Positions 17,936-28,356 of a stretch of 64,000 nucleotides of DNA are shown in pieces (within the stretch, counting starts at the first letter, position 1; the number at the start of each line of letters is the position of its first letter). The stretch comes from Conchocele bisecta (Eukaryota; Mollusca; Bivalvia; Lucinida; Thyasiridae). The stretch covers positions 186,001 through 250,000 of the forward strand of contig JAQRGA010000165.1 in the NCBI GenBank assembly GCA_029237695.1, given 5' to 3'. The position numbers and the translations under genes were made by a program. The notes beneath the pieces were generated by a model that saw only the letters and a list, made by a program, of their open reading frames with translations, was not told where the DNA came from and searched no databases.

Positions 17936-18086
17936 AATTATTTTCTACAAAATTCATAAATTTTGCTGTCGGATACAATTATCTCGTTAACCAATTTTTG
18001 AATTTTTCGGGGGTGGTGGGGGTAGTATAAAGGGCTGAATGTTATAACACCTAAGGTGGTATTATTTCGACTCCCTTTATACTACT
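17936..18086. repeat. E1 right TIR with terminal palindrome
   Basis: This is the inverted copy of the left TIR. The last 65 bp (18022-18086) form the same palindrome, ending CCCTTTATACTACT. CATAT directly outside (18087-18091) matches the 5 bp before the left TIR. Confidence 0.92.
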
Positions 18087-18435
18087 CATATAGATATATA
18101 ACATCAATCATTCTTTTTGTATTATTATTATTTAGCAATATAGTAGTTCAAACACTTTAGCCGAAAACTATCCCACCCTTCGATAATTGGATTAATCCTG
18201 TTATGCAATCAATAGAAAATAACTGACCATCAGGCTACTGACATCGCTTAACGATGTTCACGAATATGAAAACATTTGTAACGAATACGGATGAAATACG
18301 GTAATATGACACAATTTTGTGTTGTTTTATTAAATTAAATTAATTATCATTATTCAGTATTCATTATATTACATTATACAAGCTATATATACTATCAAAA
18401 ACGCTGAAAAAAAATAATTATACCTGATTTTTTTG
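18087..18435. other. Unassigned flanking DNA
   Basis: AT-rich sequence right of E1 with no supported gene or repeat. Confidence 0.5.
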
Positions 18436-18556
18436 GGGGGCCGTTGTGACCAAATATGGGCCGTTTTGACCATTTATTTTGGATAGGGCGCCGTTTTGAC
18501 CAATTTAGGCGGGCCGTTTTGACCTGGGGCCGTTTTGACTGTAATCCGTTTTAACT
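18436..18556. repeat. GGGCCGTTTTGACC short repeats
   Basis: Five to six copies of GGGCCGTTTTGACC or close variants are spaced 15-30 bp apart. A related style (GGTCGTTTCGCCC) recurs at 35461-35540. Such words are often remnants of repeated transposon termini in invertebrates; the source is not identifiable here. Confidence 0.75.
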
Positions 18557-18567
18557 TTTACCAAACA

Positions 18568-18787
18568 CAGGGGCGTAGCTAGCCAATTTGAATCTGCAGG
18601 CCCGGTTGACGACTTCGAGCACCGTTGGTGCGAGTATGCTAGGGGGGTCTGGGGGCATGCCCCCCCCCCCCGAAAAATAATTCGAAACTAGTAGGTAAAT
18701 GATGCACTCAGGCACATTAGTTTTTCCATTTTCTCAAAAATTCTGCAGGCCCGGGCCTGCAGTGCCTTAATGCAGCTACGCGCCTGG
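18568..18787. mobile_element. Small MITE with GGGGCGTAGCTA ends
   Basis: CAGGGGCGTAGCTAGCC at the left and GCAGCTACGCGCCTGG at the right are imperfect inverted ends of a ~220-bp non-coding element. The middle contains a C-run (about 18660-18672) and a CTGCAGGCCCGGGCCTGCAG palindrome. It is a non-autonomous DNA transposon of a kind common in invertebrates; the superfamily is not assigned. Confidence 0.6.
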
Positions 18788-19889
18788 ATGCGCAGTGGTA
18801 TAGACCGTACTGCACAGTCAACTTATGAATAAAATAGACGGTAAAGGAAACAGGTAACCAATTGATTTCCCATATACCCAAATTCACACAAACATGACAA
18901 TCGCAAACTACAAAATCAATTTTGTTACTTCCATTCCTGGAGTCAGTGACCTAAGCCTGCTCTAGATCCATGCCAAACACGGGGGCATGCGGGTTGATTT
19001 CCATGAGTTATTTTCCCTTTTTTCCCTCTAATTTCACTTTCGAAATCACTATCTCACCCCCACATCAAGTCGCACACAGAAAATTTAACCTGCATGTTTA
19101 CAGCATGCAAATAATATAATACAATGTTTGGCACCGACCTACCTTTCCTGCAGCATATATTTTATTTATCTCTCTGTCATAATAATAACAAACGATCAAT
19201 GCCGCATTCTGTCCACTTCGTCATCTTTGCGCGTTTAATAGTCAAAATATGGAGGAAAAGGAAAACTCCGTCATCAAACAGGGGCCTTTTTTGAACGGAA
19301 TTCGCTACAAAACTGAGGTCAAAACCGTGTATCCGCACGAAATAGTGCCGACTTTCTCGCGTTATTATGCACACTTATAATGTTGCTAAGATATTTAAAT
19401 TGACTTATATTTCCTAAACACGCAAAATAGTAATTAAAATAATATTTACATTTATAAAAAAATGCTCTAAAGAGGACGTACAAATCACGGTTTATTCGTT
19501 AAGATAGACTGTGCGACTGATTCCCTGCATTTGGCTTGAAGTTGTACTGGTTCCCAGTGCTCGTCAACAAGCAAGCGGGAGCTGAAAATAGTTCAAGTTC
19601 CGCGATTGCAGAATTGACCGCTTTTGCATGACGCAACTTCCGGTCGGTAAACGCCAGCCTAGCAATAGTCCTCCATGACAGTAGGTGACCACAAAAGCGC
19701 CGCCATATTAAAAAGTGTTATCAACAGTGATATTTGTCCAACATTTTCGAACATATAATAGTTAAATCAGTGTTGTGCACATAGACGTTATTGCCTTCCG
19801 TTGTATAAATGACTTACCAGTATATATATGGCCGTTCTGTATAAAATAATAATGTAGTAACAGGGCGGATTAAGCGTCCCGTTTATATA
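18788..19889. other. Unassigned non-coding DNA
   Basis: No coding sequence, RNA gene or clear repeat is supported. Short open frames here have no recognisable motif. Confidence 0.5.
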
Positions 19890-20656
19890 TTGTCAATGAA
19901 TCTATGTACTTACATGGGAAAGTATACACCCAGTGCTGCTGTCTCCGGTGATATGACATGGTTACCAGCTATCATCCGACAGTGGAAATGCATTGCCAAC
20001 CTCTGGAGTCGTTGTGTAAATATGAGTGTAGACATAATTAATAAGAGAAGTTTTAATTGGTGTCATAGCGTTAATAGCAGGCAGTGCCAAAACAGTTATA
20101 CTGTTATCAAACATTTTAATAATTTGCAACTTAATCAATACTTAAATGTTGATACATTTATCGCTAAAACGGCACTTTTAGGAGATCTAGTTACGACAAT
20201 GATGCACAAATACGTTGTTGAATGGCATGAACGTATTAACAGTAATAGCAGCATACGGGGTCAAGGGGGTAATAAACTCAGGTCTTATTGTAAGTTCAAA
20301 AATAACTTCGAAACAGAAGCATATTGCAAGCTCTTGATTCCATTTAAGCACAGATCAGCTTTTGCCAAGTTTCGCTGTGGGGTTGATCCCATTAGACTGG
20401 AAACCGGACGATATGAAAATATTGCCATGAATGAAAGGCTGTGTATATTTTGCAATGCTAATACTGTGGAAACGGAAAAGCATGTGCTTTTAAAATGTGA
20501 TTTGTACAGTCATCTTATTTTCTAATGGTGATATCATGAAATAATGTGCCAAGCCCATGGAAGATTGGATGTTTAATATATTTACCTGTATTTATATTCA
20601 GATAATATCTCCATGATAAATAATGTTTTAAGTTACTATGATAAATAAATAAAAGT
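19890..20656 (+). pseudogene. 3' end of a non-LTR retrotransposon
   Basis: The open frame (211 codons) has the C-terminal signature seen after the reverse transcriptase of many invertebrate LINEs: RSAFAKFRCGVDPIRLETG followed by CIFCNAN...EKHVLLKC, a CxxC...H...C zinc-knuckle-like motif. No reverse transcriptase domain precedes it, so the copy is 5'-truncated. The 3' part ends in GATAAATAAATAAAAG, a LINE-like tail. The family cannot be set from this fragment. Confidence 0.7.
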
Positions 20657-20798
20657 GTGATCAAGTATTTATCCACGCACGCGTGGATTTAGTGGCAAGA
20701 TGATAATTGTTGTACGAAGGTCAACATTAATTACAACCGTAAATGAGTTGTATTTATTTTACCTTGCTTTCTTTGTCAGACGTGTGCTTTTATTGAAA

Positions 20799-20802
<4 letters not shown>

Positions 20803-20835
<33 letters not shown>
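20803..20835. repeat. Poly-C tract (~33 C)
   Basis: An uninterrupted run of about 33 Cs is followed by CACACAC and further C-rich DNA. Homopolymers of this length are error-prone in assembly, and on the other strand they could form G-quadruplexes. Confidence 0.9.
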
Positions 20836-20836
<1 letters not shown>

Positions 20837-21693
20837 CACACACACACCGACCCCCATCCCCATATCACATAATGTATTAGCGAAAACTTATCGATGAATC
20901 AGAAACATACATTACTGTATTTTATGTTTCTGGATGAATTATACATATATTTTTTTTTTATTTTTTTTTAATAATAATGAATGAATTATAACATGTATGT
21001 TTAGCGGAATGAAATGGCATGCAAGGATTACACTCATCAAACAGTCTTCACTAACTACGCCGGTACATAATTAGTTACCGAAATTGTTCCCAACAAAGAC
21101 TCGTCAATTCAAAGGAGTCTCTCGCACTTTGATGTGCTATGAATCTTATATGTCATTCCAAGTGATCAAGCGGGTAACAGAGTAGACACTTATCATAGCT
21201 ATTTATCAGATGCGTAGATGTACCTGGAGATATATGCTGGTCAAAATACCGTAAGATAAGTATTTTGGGTCATTATGAGGGGCCAGCCGCGGGGAAAGTA
21301 GTCGCTTTAATTACCACGGGGGTGATGCGCAATGGAAGGCCAGTGACGGAACATCACCCCGGGCAATTGCTTTCAGCTGGTGTCAACATCCGCCGTACTT
21401 ATCAGAGCGATTAATAGGCCCCGGTCACTGCGACTGAGAAGGTCTGTTATACGCCAAACACAACACGTGGCTTATAGGGCTTTTGTGACAGAACCAGTGT
21501 AGATCCAGATCAGACCGCACAGTCTGATCAGGATCTGCCATTCCATCACTGAAACACATTAACAAACAGTCTATACCGTTTTCAGACTACACGAGTGTGC
21601 TATTTGATCAAAACCTACACTGGTCACAAATCAACCATTTCTCCAGTCACAGCCACATATCGGACCAAGCTATTTATTTTTTACATCATGTCC
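20836..21693. other. Unassigned DNA with a dispersed GATCAGACTG repeat
   Basis: At about 21497-21650 lies GTGTAGATCCAGATCAGACC and its mirrored forms. This is the same family as the repeats at 1485-1745 and about 32836. The rest has no supported gene. Confidence 0.5.
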
Positions 21694-21867
21694 CAGGCGC
21701 GGATCCAGGATTTCGTGTAAGGGGGGTGGGGGAGGGGCGAAACTATTTTGCAATACTTGACTAGCGCTAGGGGGGGTCCGGGGTCATTCCCCCCTGATAT
21801 TTTGGGGGGGGGGGGGGTTGGGGGGGGGGGTGGGCGCGCGCCGGGTCCGCTCATGAATCCGCCCATG
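21694..21867. mobile_element. Small MITE with GGCGCGGATCCAGG ends
   Basis: CAGGCGCGGATCCAGGA at the left and TCATGAATCCGCCCATG at the right are imperfect inverted ends around a G-rich centre that contains two runs of nine or more Gs. It is non-coding. The ends resemble those of short DNA transposons widespread in invertebrates. Confidence 0.5.
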
Positions 21868-22012
21868 TGTCCAATAATGTTCTGTTTATTTGAAACTAGT
21901 AAGTAGATAAAAACAGTGGATGCAACCAATCAGCATAGAATATGTGTGGCTTCGTTGATTTTAGAGTACACCTGCCGCATTACTAATGACATCCGGCGGC
22001 ATCCGTTTGAGC

Positions 22013-22595
22013 GTAGCTACACGGGATACGGACAAAATCTCACCCGGACATAACTCCCCCCATGATGTTTGACACAGGAGGACAAAATCCCCCCCCCCCA
22101 AAATCCCCCCCCCCCCCGTCTAAAATGCAGGTACGACAAAATCCCCATCCCCCCCCCCCCCCCCCGTCCAAAATCACAGGTATGATCATGATCCCCCCCC
22201 CCACTCATCATCAAAAATAAAAAAAAAACAATAATGGTTTGGGACCGACATCAGTATACAAATGTACAAACGATACATACATATTCTTGTTTGACGTTTA
22301 TTGTGCAACTGAAAATACTTCATTAGATGTGCTTGTTTGATTGTGCAACTGAAAATACTTCATTAAATGTGCTTGATGTTTGATGTTTATTATGCAAATA
22401 AAAGTACTGAATATGATTTACCTTGATTTTGGACGGGGGGATTTTGTCCTACCTTGAATTTTGATGGTGGGGGGATTATGTCCTACCTGTGATTTTAGAC
22501 GGGGGGGGGGGGGATTTTGTCCTACAGTGTCAAAAATCATGGGGGGGGGGGATTATGTCCGGGGAGGGGATTTTGTCATACACTCAGCTACACAC
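22013..22595. mobile_element. Foldback element with C/G-tract arms
   Basis: The left arm (about 22013-22200) contains repeated GGACAAAATCCCCCC words. The right arm (about 22425-22595) carries the reverse complement, GGGGGGATTTTGTCC, in mirrored order. The ends GTAGCTACAC and CAGCTACAC also mirror each other. The loop contains two copies of CTTGTTTGATTGTGCAACTG-like sequence. Arms are made of short modules with runs of 7-16 Cs or Gs. It has no coding capacity. Confidence 0.75.
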
Positions 22596-23676
22596 GCGTG
22601 TAAATAATTATGGCGGGTCAAACAAATAACGCATCTCGAAATTGTCAACACGAGTATGCTTAACACACATTTGCAGAACAGAACAGAACAAATCGTTTAT
22701 TTTCGCAATAGAGTTTCAGTCCACACACAGGTGGAATAAGAAACAAACAAGGCATGTATGATAAGTACTAAGCATGGTGACGTCTATAAAGCTCATGTAG
22801 GCAGGCGATGCGCCACAACGAGATGGGGTCCACAGACTACTACAATTAATTAACATTAATAAATTGATAATCATTGAGATATTTTCAAACAATGATCAAT
22901 TTACTCAGCCTGGCATATGTGAATACGGGTTATTACTATTATAATAATAATAATAATCCGACCCAAAACACCTGTCGTGCACGTGATCAGTGGTGATACA
23001 GTCCGGGCTGCACAGATGTCAGTCAGCGCTGGATCAGCACAGGCCACGAATGCACGTGAATGTTTTGTCTTTCTTTTAAATGAACAAATTCCAAGCATCA
23101 GCTCCATTTAATAGAATTCATGGTATAATAATCACGGCCCCATGTTCCCGTGGTACACCATACCCGCCCCGAGAAAGCTTTGTCACATACATGTAGGTGA
23201 AAAAAGTGGCAAGTGAACCAGCATGCAGATATCTATTTACTATAAATAGCATGTGTCTACCACATACAGTTTACAGTTTAGAGATGCATAATAAAGTAAC
23301 CTTTATTTATCAAGTAAGATTGATAGTTAGTGCATGACCCACAGTGTGAGCTGTGCAAAGAAAGAAATTGGGAAGCGCACAATTGGATAGCGCGAAATTT
23401 CACACTCAAAATAAATACGCAGTAGGTCTATCTCGACCAAATCGAGGTCACTAGTGTGGTTTGACATTCAATGACACAGAGCCGACACGTGGGGTGTGTT
23501 CTTGCTGCTGATTGGTTCACAAGTCCACTATAATATTAAAATGTAGTACACACTACCATATTTAGCAAATATATTGTTCCAGGTCAGTGATAGAATTTAC
23601 ACATGTGTACAGACGATTCACCACAGTTCGTGATTGGTCGAGCGTTTCTCCTTGTCCTCGTAATATATTATAATAG
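22596..23676. other. Unassigned non-coding DNA
   Basis: A short (TAA)n run lies at about 22940-22955. No gene is supported. The last bases before the LTR, AATAG, form part of the target duplication of the LTR element. Confidence 0.5.
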
Positions 23677-24445
23677 TGCGGCCATGGGCCATATATGTCA
23701 TTCAGTTCAAACCGAAAGTACCTGACTGTCTGTCGTCTGCTACACGCCGGATACACGTGTCTTGCTTGGTTCCCTATTTGCGCACCGCCTGTGAGTAGCG
23801 GGTCGGTACTATATGTACATAGTTTACTGAGCCGGGCACCGTATGGGCGGAGCAAGGACTATTGCGTTTGACATGCGCAGCAGTATACGTCCGTTCCTTA
23901 TTAGGTCATTCGGGCACAATTGTCCGAAAGACATTGCTTTCTGGGACAGTTTCGGTCCCTAGGACCCCACGTGACATGAACTCTATAAATACTGCGCCGG
24001 CTCGCGGGCCGGGGAGTTGGGCCGATTTCTAGCAATTACAACGCACCTCCATTAAGTAAATAATTAAATATTTCATTGTACCTTCACTATTAACTTGGAG
24101 ATTCTCAAATATTACATCTTTGGGGACACTATCGACATGGTGAGTCATTCATAATTACCATAGCATACAGGGTGCACGGCCACTCCCCCATGTCGCATAA
24201 TTAAATTCCCTTTATATTCCCATATTTTGATATCGTGTACGTGTATTAATACCAAGTAGTTCCGTATAATCGTAGAAATAAAATATATTATCCCCCACCA
24301 GTCGTGTCATTGTATTTCGAAACATTTGTGCGAAGGAGGCCAGGATCACCTAGAGAACCTGCTCAAATTATAACTGGCGGTGGTTCTGTCTGTGAACACC
24401 GTAGACCCTGATCAGCCTGCACACAGACGAACCCGCCCGGTTACA
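23677..24445 (+). repeat. 5' LTR
   Basis: Starts TGCGGCCATGGGCC and ends GGTTACA, matching 31098-31866 closely. It contains a TATA box-like CTCTATAAATACTG near 23990 and an AATAAA-type signal in AGAAATAAAATAT near 24275. Confidence 0.9.
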
Positions 24446-24447
24446 TT

Positions 24448-24462
24448 TGGCGCTGCGAGCAG
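24448..24462 (+). promoter_or_regulatory. Primer-binding site
   Basis: TGGCGCTGCGAGCAG begins with TGG, complementary to the CCA end of a tRNA, two bases after the LTR. The same sequence is duplicated at 31037-31051 behind the extra LTR. Confidence 0.75.
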
Positions 24463-24516
24463 TTCTGAGTATCTGACTTAGTTATTATTTACATTCATTT
24501 TAATTTATTGTAACCA

Positions 24517-25374
24517 ATGGATTCGGCGAGAAAGATTTACTCGTACGTCCGGGGTCGATTTTCGCCCATGCCCCCGCGAAACCTGAATGAATTGTCCCCT
24601 GATTCAACAGTTCAAGTGTGTAGTCCAAATTTGGATGAGGTGAGTTATCCGGAGATTAAGGTAACGAGCCGGGTTTTTAATCCGGACGTCCAAGATCGGG
24701 TCTCTGATCCGGAGTCAGACGACGAGCGGTTCTATGAACCGGAAGCAGGACGGGTCGTAGGTCCGGACACATATCGGGTCTCGGATCCGAGTGTCCTACG
24801 GGCCATAGATCCGGAGCCAGTTCGTATCTTTAATCCGAGCATTGACCGGGTCGTTGACCCGCTACGTAGTCGGGTCTTATATCCGAGCCCGGAGCGGGTC
24901 GTTGATCCGTACAGTGATCGTATGTTGGCTGCCGATGATGAACGGGTCATAGATCCGATGTCACGTTGGTCATGCGGTCAAGAAAATACTGAGCGGGTCA
25001 CTGATCCGGAGCTTGCCCAAACGCCACATCGGGTCTTTGATCCGGAACTGGGCCAAACACCACGTAATACCTATGATCCGGAAAGTGTGCATTCACCACA
25101 ACGGGTCTATGATCCGGAAATTGTTCAAACACCACAGCGGGTCTTTGATCCGGACCAACATACAAAGCTTGATCGAAACATCAATACGCATGCAAGTTTC
25201 CGCTTACCCCATGATTCTGTAACGACGGATATTCCGCATGCTATAAATTCCAATCTTGCCGACAACACACATTTTTATCCGACGACAAAATCCGTTTGCT
25301 TTGACAAATTATGCACGCACATGCCTGCAACTAAAACTTCAAATATTTGTAAAGCACCGTTTACGGCAATATGA
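24517..25374 (+). CDS. Leader ORF with repeated RVxDPE motif
   Basis: A 285-codon ORF occupies the place of gag. It contains about fifteen repeats of R-V-(F/V/Y/T/I/S)-D-P-E, spaced 9-20 residues apart, and no capsid or zinc-knuckle signature. The repeats are visible in DNA as CGGGTC...GATCCGGA. The C-terminal 60 residues are unlike the repeat. It may be a recombined gag remnant or a repeat-expanded spacer protein; I do not recognise it. Confidence 0.5.
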   Translation: MDSARKIYSYVRGRFSPMPPRNLNELSPDSTVQVCSPNLDEVSYPEIKVTSRVFNPDVQDRVSDPESDDERFYEPEAGRVVGPDTYRVSDPSVLRAIDPEPVRIFNPSIDRVVDPLRSRVLYPSPERVVDPYSDRMLAADDERVIDPMSRWSCGQENTERVTDPELAQTPHRVFDPELGQTPRNTYDPESVHSPQRVYDPEIVQTPQRVFDPDQHTKLDRNINTHASFRLPHDSVTTDIPHAINSNLADNTHFYPTTKSVCFDKLCTHMPATKTSNICKAPFTAI

Positions 25375-28356
25375 TGAGGGTATTATTGAACCGAGTAACA
25401 GTCCATTCGCCTCGCCTATTGTACTGGCGATCAAGAAAGACGGCTCAATCCGCTTTTGTTTGGATTACCGTAAAGTCAATGAAATTAGTTGGAAAGATGC
25501 ATTCCCTTTGCCAAACATACAAGAATCCCTCGAATCCCTGTCTGGTTCAAGATTCTATTCATGCCTCGATTTAGCCCAAGGTTTATGTCAGGTCGCCATG
25601 AGCGAATCTGACAGACCATCACGGCATTTTGCAGCCATCGAGGCCTGTATGAGTTCCGTTAAATGCCCTATGGGCTCTGCAACAGTTCTGCCACGTTCTC
25701 ACGACTTATGCAAGCTGTGCTCGGCGGTTTACTGTTTGAAAAATGTTTGGTATACATTGACGACATTATAATTATGGGGAAGACCTTTGATGACGCACTG
25801 TACACTTTTAAATCCGTACTCCAGCGTCTCCGTGACACAAACTTAAAACTGAAACCGAAAAAAATGTCAGTTATTTAGAAAAGAATGTGTATATCTGGGA
25901 CATGTGGTGTCAGAGCACGGTTTTAAATGTGACCCCAGCAAGATAGGGGCGGTGGCTAAATGGCATCGTCCCCAGAATGTAAGCGAAATCCGTAGTTGTC
26001 TGGGTCTGGCATCTTACTATCGCAGGTTCATTGACAACTTTGCAAACGTAGCATACCCATTAACACATCTCACACATAAAGGTGTACAATTTGAATGGTC
26101 CTCTGACTGTGAGCAGGCGTTCACACTTTTGAAACACCTACTTACACATAGCCCCTGTCTAGGTTTTGTGCAGAGGGAGGGAACATTCATTTTAGACACT
26201 GACGCCAGTGCATATGCAATTGGGGCTGTACTCAGTCAAGTCCAAAACGGTGAAGAAAAGGTAATTACATATGCTAGTAAGACGCTCAGTAGAGCACAGA
26301 GAAACTACTGTTCCACATACCGAGAGTTGTTGGCGGTGGCAGTATTCGTCCGCCACTTCCGGCACTATTTGTGGGGCACCAAATTCCTGTTATGCACTGA
26401 TAATTCGAGTATAACTTGGCTCAGAAAGTTCAAGGATCCAGAGGGGATGGTTGCCCGATGGATATCAGTACTCGACACATACGATTTTGACATAGAACAC
26501 CGTAGAGGCACACAGCATGGCAATGCGGATGGCCTTTCCAGACAAATTGTCAGAAAGTGCAAGTGTGAGAGCTGCACTGATTGCTATCCAGTTCTAGTAC
26601 ATACCCAACATTCACAAAGTTGTACCTCAGATTTTCACGTGCCTGAGTGGCAACAATGCTGCGGTAGACCACCAGAGACTAGCATACGGGTGGCACCGGT
26701 ATCTCATACAATTGACGAAGTAGCAGTCTCGACCCCGGAAAATGGTAATTTAGTGAGAAATTCCGGGAATCGGCGGGCATGTACAGCTGGGTGGAAGAAA
26801 TCACCCCAGACAACTTGAGGGAGTTTCAAACTTGGGATTTTGACATTGGTCCGATTCTGGCTTTAAGGAATAGCTCTAGTGAGTTGCCTTTCAGAAAACA
26901 GTTAGAAGGATTAACGGGGAATGCTAAGTCCTTAGTGGGTTTGTGGGAAACCCTGGAACTTCATGATGGTTTGCTGTATAGAAGAGTATGAAGTGGTGTG
27001 GTGCAATTTACTGTCATTGCGACTGGTTGCCCCTTCTGAAATTCGTGCTTGGGTTTTTAAGCAGTTACATGGGTGTAAAACTGCAGGTCACTTGGGTCGG
27101 GACAAGACGCTACAATCCGTAAAAAGTAGATTTTACTGGCCGTCAATGACGAAAAATTTCACTCGTTTGTGCAAATAATGCAGTTCATGTGCAGGGCCTG
27201 GTAGAGGCAAAGCACCTCTTCATCACGTGGATGCAAGCGTACCTTTAGAAAGGATAGCAATCGACCTTATGGCCCCCATTCCAAAGACGGATAACGGAAT
27301 ATAATATGGTTGGGGATTACTTTTCTAAGTGGAAGCAGGCATTTGCATTGCCCAACATGACCGCCCAGAAGGTAGCAGATAAGTTAATGACCGAGTTCAT
27401 ATGTTTATATGGCTGTCCCAGATATTTGCATACAGACCAAGGGCGGCAGTTCGAATCTGAACTGTTCCAAAAACTCTGCGACCTTTTGGACATAGTAAAG
27501 ACCAGGACTGTGCCGTACCACCAACAAAGTGATGGCATGATAGAGAGATTTAACCGTACTCTGCAAAATATGATGGCGGTGTTTGTGGATGACCACCGTT
27601 GTGATTGGGATGACTTCTTGCCATATGTTATGATGGGCTATAGGTCTACAATCCACGGTTCTACCAACTGTACTCCGAACTTGCTGATGCTATCCCGGGA
27701 GATAACTCTTCCCATTGATCTCATGATCACTTCGCCACGGGATCAAGAGGATATCTGTCCCGTGGAGTACGTGGAGTGGGTGAGGGGTAGCATGCAAGAA
27801 GCGTACAGACATGCAAACGACCACCTCAAAAGTTCATTTGTGAAGCAGAAGAAATATTACGACGTAAATCTCAAACTGAGATCGTACACTGTGGGGAACT
27901 GGGTTTTCAGATGGTACCCACCTCATGCAAAGCACGCTGCATCTCTGTCCATGTCGACGATCTGAAACTGATCGTTGGATCCGATCACCCAGAGAGCTGG
28001 TTAAATCCGGTGCCGGGTGAAACGCGGGTAACGATGTCAGTCATTGCTCTTACAGTACGGGTAGCGCCTTAGAAAACGAGATTGACACAGAACAGTTAGT
28101 ACGTACCCAAAACCAGGATGGAGATGTGTGTGTGGAGCCATGTAGCGTATGGGACTCACAACGTCGGTCCGAGTCGCCTGAGATACAATTGTCCCCATGC
28201 CATACGCCTTACATAACACCACACACAACTCCCATCCGCGGTACATCACCCATTCCGATGGGAGACCTTTTAATTGGGGAAGCTGTGAAAATACAACAGG
28301 TTACTCGTAGTCGGGTGGGTAGGACAATAAAACCACCAACACGTTATTCACCGTAG
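25290..28356 (+). pseudogene. pol: Ty3/Gypsy pol (RT, RNase H, integrase)
   Basis: Fragments in several frames follow one another. The reverse transcriptase start has IVLAIKKDGSIRFCLDYRKV, the active site is YIDD at about 25755, the thumb/connection has LGLASYYRRFI, and RNase H has LDTDASAYAIG and the DGLSRQ end. The integrase zinc-binding region has AGHLGRDKT and the core has LHTDQGRQFES and IERFNRTL. The tail has TRSRVGRTIKPPTRYS. Frame changes occur near 25660, 25880, 26800 and 26990, with stops near 27176 and 27301. No functional polyprotein can be made. Confidence 0.9.

Larger units (their letters stand above)
1750..18086 (+). mobile_element. E1: complete Polinton/Maverick-like element
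   Basis: This 16.3-kb element is bounded by inverted repeats of about 150 bp starting AGTAGTATAAAGGG. It is flanked by the direct repeat CATAT (1745-1749 and 18087-18091). It carries PolB, retrovirus-type integrase, packaging ATPase, probable major capsid, probable penton, fibre-like and membrane proteins, the gene set of a large self-synthesising DNA transposon or endogenised virus. PolB, integrase and several others are disrupted, so it is non-functional as it stands. No cysteine protease gene was recognised. Polintons normally give 6-bp target duplications; 5 bp is seen here, with a 6-bp reading (CATATA) possible only if the leftmost A is shared. Confidence 0.9.

Noticed and set aside
20700..20897. 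ORF with a poly-proline stretch
   Set aside because: Produced by the poly-C tract.
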